Shown here: positions 60,327 to 64,000 of the stretch, one piece after another
Layout: the number at the start of each line of letters is the position of its first letter
Numbering within the stretch: position 1 is the first letter of the stretch
Source of the DNA: Elusimicrobiota bacterium
Lineage (GTDB): Bacteria > Elusimicrobiota > Elusimicrobia > Elusimicrobiales > UBA9959
Assembly: GCA_019135865.1 (NCBI GenBank)
Contig: JAGVVD010000019.1
Coordinates: 62,001-126,000 of the forward strand
Reading direction: 5' to 3'
DNA: 64,000 bases
Position numbers and translations under genes: made by a program
Notes under the pieces: model-generated
What the model was told of the DNA's origin: nothing
The model's input: only the letters and a program-made list of their open reading frames with translations
Database searches by the model: none

Positions 60327-60389
60327 ACGGGCGATATATATTATAATAACCGGGACCTGTTAACTTTCTGTGTCCTAATCTTTAACAAA
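60327..60389. promoter_or_regulatory. Divergent AT-rich promoter region
   Basis: The gap between the PorV-LysM gene (minus) and the amidase (plus) contains gatatatattataataac, with overlapping TATAAT-like boxes on both strands. Transcription of the minus gene may begin only a few bases before its ATG. Confidence 0.5.
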
Positions 60390-62237
60390 ATGAAGTATTC
60401 CACGATGACGCGTTCCCTGCTGCTCCTGCCGGTCCTTGCCGCCGCCCTGCAGGCCGGCGAGATAAAGGTCTCGTACCCCCGGGAGAACCAGCCCCTGCCG
60501 CTGGTCGCCAGGACCTTCGTTTTCGGCGTGATCAGCCCGGCTACGGCCCCCTTTTACATCAACGGGGAGCGCGTGCAGCCGCATACCAACGGCGGCTTCA
60601 TCGCCTACCTCCCCGTAAAGCCGGGCGAGTTCGCCTTCAACTGCGAACTGCGCGAGGGAGCCACCGGCTACGCCACGACCTTCCTGGCGCGCAAGGTGAG
60701 GATAGGCCCGGCCGCGCCGGCCGGCGCGGAGAAGTCCCGCCCTGCTCTCGAGATCGTCTCCCCTTCGTCGGACCTCGAACTCTCGCCCGGCGACTACCTC
60801 AATGTCCACGCCGCCGGCGAGCCGGGCAGGGAGGTCTCTTTCTCCCTCGGCTCCGTCGTCGAGAACGAGAGGATGGCCGAGATCCCTCCGAACTCCGGCC
60901 GCTATTACGGCAGTTACCGGATAAAGGACGCGGACGGCGGCAGGGGGCTCGGGCTGACGGCCAGGTTCGGCGGCATGCTCCGCCACAGCGGCAGGTCCAG
61001 CCGCGACATCAAGGTGGACATCCTCGACAGGTTCACCCTGATCGAGACCTCCACGGATTCCGTCAATCTGCGCAGCGCCGAGGACGGCGGTTATATCATG
61101 TTCCTGCCGCTGGGCGTCAGGCTGGCCTCCGACGGCCGTGCGGGCGGCATGCGCCGCGTCCGGCTGACCCCGACCGAAACGGCCTGGATCGAGGAGAGCA
61201 AGGTCTCCGAGACCGGCCGCGGCGGCGCCCCGCGCACCGAGACCGGCACCATAAGGCTCAAGGCACAGGGTACCGGCTCCTCCGCTTCCATCGCCCTCTA
61301 CGACAAGGTCCCCTATTCCGTCGAGCATGACGGCGACACGCTGCGGCTGCGCCTCTATTACACGCACCTGCACACGAACTGGGTGGTATACGATTCGGCC
61401 GACGCGCTGGTGAAACGGGTGGATATGAGGCAGGGCGCCGGCTACGCCGAGATAAATTTCAGGCTCGCCAGGGAACTCTGGGGTTACAATATCTCCTACG
61501 GCCCCAGGAATCTGCAGGTGGACCTCAAGGGGCCGCCCGCCGTCCCCCTCAAATGGCCGAAACCGCTCGAAGGCCTGAAGGTGGTGCTCGATCCCGGCCA
61601 TTCGAGTTTCTACAAGTGCCGCGACGGCTCCCGCGCGCCCATGAAGGACGTGCCCTACCACGCGCTGCCCGAGACCTGCTGGCTGGACGGGGCCGTCGGC
61701 CCCATGGCCACCTTCGAGGTGGACGTCAACCTGGCGCTGGCCCGGAAACTGCGCGCGGAACTGGAAGGGCTCGGCGCCTCGGTGTTCATGACGCGCGAGG
61801 GCGAGGAGAACGTGGAGCTGACCGACCGTCCCCGGCTGGCCGTAGAGAAAGGCGGCGACCTGTTCATAAGCCTGCACAATAACGCGATACCCGACGGCGA
61901 GGACCCGTTCGGCTCGCCGCGCGGCTTCTCGGTCTACCACTATCACCCGCACAGTTTCGCGCTGGCCCGCGCCGTGCACCGCGCTTTCCTGCGCGAAATA
62001 CAGCTGCCCGACGAAGGTCTCCGTTTCGGCGACTACCACGTGGCGCGCATGCCGCAGATGCCGTCGATACTGATAGAGCACGCGCACATGATCCTTCCGG
62101 ACCAGGAAGAGCTGCTCAACGCTCCGGCCTTCCAGGAGAAACTGGCCCGGGCCACGGCGGCGGGACTGCTGGACCTGTTCGGCGCGCCGCCCAGGCCGGC
62201 GGCGAAGTCTTCCGGAAAGAGGAGGGCCCGCCGATGA
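60390..62237 (+). CDS. Exported N-acetylmuramoyl-L-alanine amidase (Amidase_3)
   Basis: A 615-residue peptidoglycan hydrolase. The signal peptide is near MTRSLLLLPVLAAALQAG (start 60390 or 60405; no ribosome site). Residues about 25-370 contain beta-rich, SH3-like repeats. The C-terminal Amidase_3 domain has zinc ligands in LDPGHSS, FEVDVNLALARKL (Glu) and ISLHNNA, and the catalytic Glu in SILIEHAHM. It cleaves the stem peptide from muramic acid during growth or division. A much longer ORF through this start is a shadow of the minus-strand genes. Confidence 0.92.
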   Translation: MKYSTMTRSLLLLPVLAAALQAGEIKVSYPRENQPLPLVARTFVFGVISPATAPFYINGERVQPHTNGGFIAYLPVKPGEFAFNCELREGATGYATTFLARKVRIGPAAPAGAEKSRPALEIVSPSSDLELSPGDYLNVHAAGEPGREVSFSLGSVVENERMAEIPPNSGRYYGSYRIKDADGGRGLGLTARFGGMLRHSGRSSRDIKVDILDRFTLIETSTDSVNLRSAEDGGYIMFLPLGVRLASDGRAGGMRRVRLTPTETAWIEESKVSETGRGGAPRTETGTIRLKAQGTGSSASIALYDKVPYSVEHDGDTLRLRLYYTHLHTNWVVYDSADALVKRVDMRQGAGYAEINFRLARELWGYNISYGPRNLQVDLKGPPAVPLKWPKPLEGLKVVLDPGHSSFYKCRDGSRAPMKDVPYHALPETCWLDGAVGPMATFEVDVNLALARKLRAELEGLGASVFMTREGEENVELTDRPRLAVEKGGDLFISLHNNAIPDGEDPFGSPRGFSVYHYHPHSFALARAVHRAFLREIQLPDEGLRFGDYHVARMPQMPSILIEHAHMILPDQEELLNAPAFQEKLARATAAGLLDLFGAPPRPAAKSSGKRRARR

Positions 62238-63085
62238 GCGGAAGGGTATTACAGCTCGGCGCCATGCTCAGGGACAGCGAGGCCGTTTTCCCGACCGAGG
62301 ACGAGGCCTGGGAGAATTTCATAAGGAAGTCGGCGTCCTACATGGGCTGCCATTCGGTGAGCTGGTTCGAGGCCGAGCCGGAGAAGAAGCGCCTGACCTT
62401 CAAAAAGGCCATAGGTCCCGTCGGCGCCGACCTGGTAGGCCTGAGTTTCGGCTACCAGGGCATAGTCGGCGTCTGCGCGGAGAGCGGGGAGACCCTGCTG
62501 GTCAACGACGTTCTCAGCGATCCCCGCTTCACGCCGAAAGTGGACAAGGGCAGCGGTTTCGTGACCAAGGCCGCGCTGGCCCTGCCCTGCTTCTTCGGCG
62601 GCAAACTGGGCGGGGTGCTCGAGTACATAAACCCGCTGCAGGGCGCCTTCTCTCCGGAGGACGTCGCCTTCGCCGAGTGCGCGCTGAGGCATTTCTGCCA
62701 GCGCCTCTATATCGGCCGGCTGGAGTCCGCCGTCGCGCGGCTCAACGCCCGCGGCGAGAGCACGATAAACAACCTTTCCGGCGGCTTCATCGGCGTCGAC
62801 CAGGACGGCGTGATGATCTTCTTCAATCCCAAGGCCAGGGAGATCCTGGCCGTCGGAGAGGAGTTCCTCGGCAGGCAGATAACGGAGTTCTTCAGCGTCT
62901 GCCCGGACCTCGTCAACGTCCTGGGCGACGTGCTCAAGACCGGCAGGACCGTGCGGCGCCAGGAGTTCAAGTGCCAGATCGGCGGCGGCCAGCGCGTTAT
63001 CGGTTACAGTTCCATCAACATGAAAGGCCCCGACGGCGGCATAGTCGGCGCCGGGGTGATCTTCCAGGACATAACCGACCTTTGA
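62234..63085 (+). CDS. GAF-PAS sensory protein without output domain
   Basis: A 283-residue cytosolic protein. An N-terminal GAF domain (about 15-155) shows DLVGLSFGYQGIVGVCAESGETLLVNDVLSDPRF (split), and a PAS domain follows (about 170-283) with FIGVDQDGVMIFFNPKAREIL and VGAGVIFQDITDL. No kinase or cyclase domain is attached. The ATG overlaps the amidase stop (ATGA). It may act through protein contacts, perhaps in division or wall control. A terminator follows. Confidence 0.85.
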   Translation: MSGRVLQLGAMLRDSEAVFPTEDEAWENFIRKSASYMGCHSVSWFEAEPEKKRLTFKKAIGPVGADLVGLSFGYQGIVGVCAESGETLLVNDVLSDPRFTPKVDKGSGFVTKAALALPCFFGGKLGGVLEYINPLQGAFSPEDVAFAECALRHFCQRLYIGRLESAVARLNARGESTINNLSGGFIGVDQDGVMIFFNPKAREILAVGEEFLGRQITEFFSVCPDLVNVLGDVLKTGRTVRRQEFKCQIGGGQRVIGYSSINMKGPDGGIVGAGVIFQDITDL

Positions 63086-63105
63086 CGCGGGGCCGGTTCC
63101 ATGAA

Positions 63106-63140
63106 GGGGGCCGACACTACGCTGTCGGCCCCCTCCTTTA
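63106..63140 (+). terminator. Terminator after the GAF-PAS gene
   Basis: gggggccgac (63106-63115) pairs with gtcggccccc (63124-63133) around an 8-base loop, followed by tccttta. The T-tract merges into the TACAAT box of the next gene. Confidence 0.8.
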
Positions 63141-63150
63141 CAATAGAACG

Positions 63151-64000
63151 ATGACGGAAAAGATAGAGATCAACCCCGAATTCCGCAGGGCCCTGGCCCT
63201 GCTGGAAGGCCCGTCGCCCTGCGTCTTCATAACAGGGAGGGCCGGCACCGGCAAATCCACGCTGCTGCGGCTCTTCAAGGAGAATTCCCGCCGCGCGCAG
63301 GCCGTGCTGGCCCCGACCGGCGTGGCCGCTCTCAACGTGGGCGGGCAGACCGTGCACTCCTTCTTCGGCTTCAAGCCGGGCGTCACGCCGGAAAAGGCCG
63401 CGCGCCTGGCCCGGTCCGCCGCCAAAAAAAGCAGGGGCGCCGTCTACAGGGCGCTGGAGACCGTTATCATCGACGAGGTCTCGATGGTCCGGCCCGACCT
63501 GCTCGACTGCGCGGACATTTTCCTGCGCGCCGCGCGCGAGGACCAGCACAGGCCTTTCGGCGGGGTGAAGGTGGTGCTCATAGGCGACCTGCACCAGCTG
63601 CCGCCGGTGCTCAAGAACTCCGAACGCGAGGCCTTCGGCCAGGCCTACGCGGGCGCCTATTTCTTCGATTCCAGGGTCTTCCGCGAACTCCGGCCCGACG
63701 TGGTCGAGCTGGTCAAGGTCTACCGCCAGAGCGACGATTCGTTCGTGGAACTGCTCAACGCCGTGCGCGACGCCCGCGCCACGCCGGCCCAGCTGGAGGC
63801 GCTCAACGCCCGCCACAGGCCCGGCTTCCAGCCTCCGCCGGAAGAGCTCTGGGTGCAGCTGACCACCACCAATCAGCGGGCGGCGGACCTCAACGCCGAA
63901 CGGCTCTCCGGCCTGCGGGGCGCCGCGGGTTTCTACGAAGGTTTCGTCGACGGGGAGTTCGAGGACGCGGCGCTGCCGACCGAGGCGAGCCTGGAGCTCA
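63151..64000 (+). CDS. Pif1/RecD-like helicase, 5' part
   Basis: An open frame from the ATG at 63151 runs off the window (283 codons visible). Walker A is TGRAGTGKSTLL (about 29-40), Walker B is VIIDEVSMVRPDLLD and motif III/Q-like is LIGDLHQLPPVL, with KVYRQSDDSF following: the pattern of the Pif1/RecD superfamily 1B helicases. It would unwind DNA ahead of replication or at blocks. TACAAT (63139-63144) sits 6 bases before the ATG without a ribosome site. The C-terminus is not visible. Confidence 0.9.
   Translation, partial: MTEKIEINPEFRRALALLEGPSPCVFITGRAGTGKSTLLRLFKENSRRAQAVLAPTGVAALNVGGQTVHSFFGFKPGVTPEKAARLARSAAKKSRGAVYRALETVIIDEVSMVRPDLLDCADIFLRAAREDQHRPFGGVKVVLIGDLHQLPPVLKNSEREAFGQAYAGAYFFDSRVFRELRPDVVELVKVYRQSDDSFVELLNAVRDARATPAQLEALNARHRPGFQPPPEELWVQLTTTNQRAADLNAERLSGLRGAAGFYEGFVDGEFEDAALPTEASLEL

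Noticed and set aside
58587-60389. Long plus-strand ORF running into the amidase
   Set aside because: It covers two well-supported minus-strand genes and gains recognisable sequence only from 60390 on; the upstream part is a reverse-strand shadow.

Overview
The window is GC-rich throughout, uses the ATA isoleucine codon freely in spite of that, and packs genes tightly, often with 4-base ATGA overlaps. It has no insertion sequence, phage gene or CRISPR array. Outer-membrane parts (TolC, PorV-like barrels, a LysM amidase, AsmA-like proteins) point to a diderm cell. Rubrerythrin, desulfoferrodoxin, rubredoxin, thiol peroxidase and hybrid cluster protein point to an anaerobe or microaerophile. 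The mix would fit a GC-rich uncultured lineage such as Elusimicrobiota, but this is inference: no rRNA or marker gene is present to prove it.

Layout. 1-9448: a partial cysteine-motif protein, a Ser/Thr kinase-TPR protein, then a plus-strand series of amidohydrolase, phosphofructokinase, MocA-like nucleotidyltransferase, class III adenylate cyclase and an ion transporter. 9449-9837: a 389-base non-coding stretch rich in inverted repeats with a CRP/FNR-type dyad before the next operon. 9838-18998: XdhC, a three-subunit molybdenum hydroxylase split by an outer-membrane-type gene, and two exported TldD-family proteins, one with and one without its metal site. 19128-22821: a second, E. coli XdhABC-like hydroxylase. 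22888-24098 (minus): ThiF/MoeB-like E1, an unrecognised 54-residue ORF and a MoaD-like sulfur carrier. 24158-30084: a MacAB-TolC-type exporter and a GT39-like membrane glycosyltransferase.

30168-36309 (minus): an oxidative-stress set (rubredoxin, ferritin-like protein, desulfoferrodoxin, thiol peroxidase, rubrerythrin), a TIGR02757 protein, and an Rrf2-Hcp-ferredoxin operon with a visible promoter and operator. 36389-44330: PAS histidine kinase, tRNA-Phe, CheY-like regulators, RlmI-like methyltransferase, SAM hydroxide adenosyltransferase, PyrE-like enzyme, AsmA-like protein, membrane metalloprotease and a stand-alone Lrp effector domain. 44341-52880 (minus): lipoate ligase, complete glycine cleavage genes (T, H, PA, PB), exonuclease III, dihydrolipoyl dehydrogenase and a second AsmA-like protein. 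53026-57567 (plus): a four-gene envelope/secretion operon with a C39-like peptidase and an internal low-GC segment. 57571-60326 (minus): PilZ-like protein, a degenerate receiver-TM-propeller protein and a PorV-coiled-coil-LysM fusion. 60390-64000 (plus): exported amidase, GAF-PAS protein and a partial Pif1-like helicase.

Themes: purine and molybdenum hydroxylase metabolism (amidohydrolase, MocA, XdhC, two hydroxylases, MoaD/ThiF); one-carbon metabolism through glycine cleavage; oxygen and nitrosative stress defence; and envelope or secretion functions of uncertain purpose, which hold the least familiar architectures. Several promoters place the -10 box 6 or 7 bases before the start codon, suggesting leaderless transcripts.
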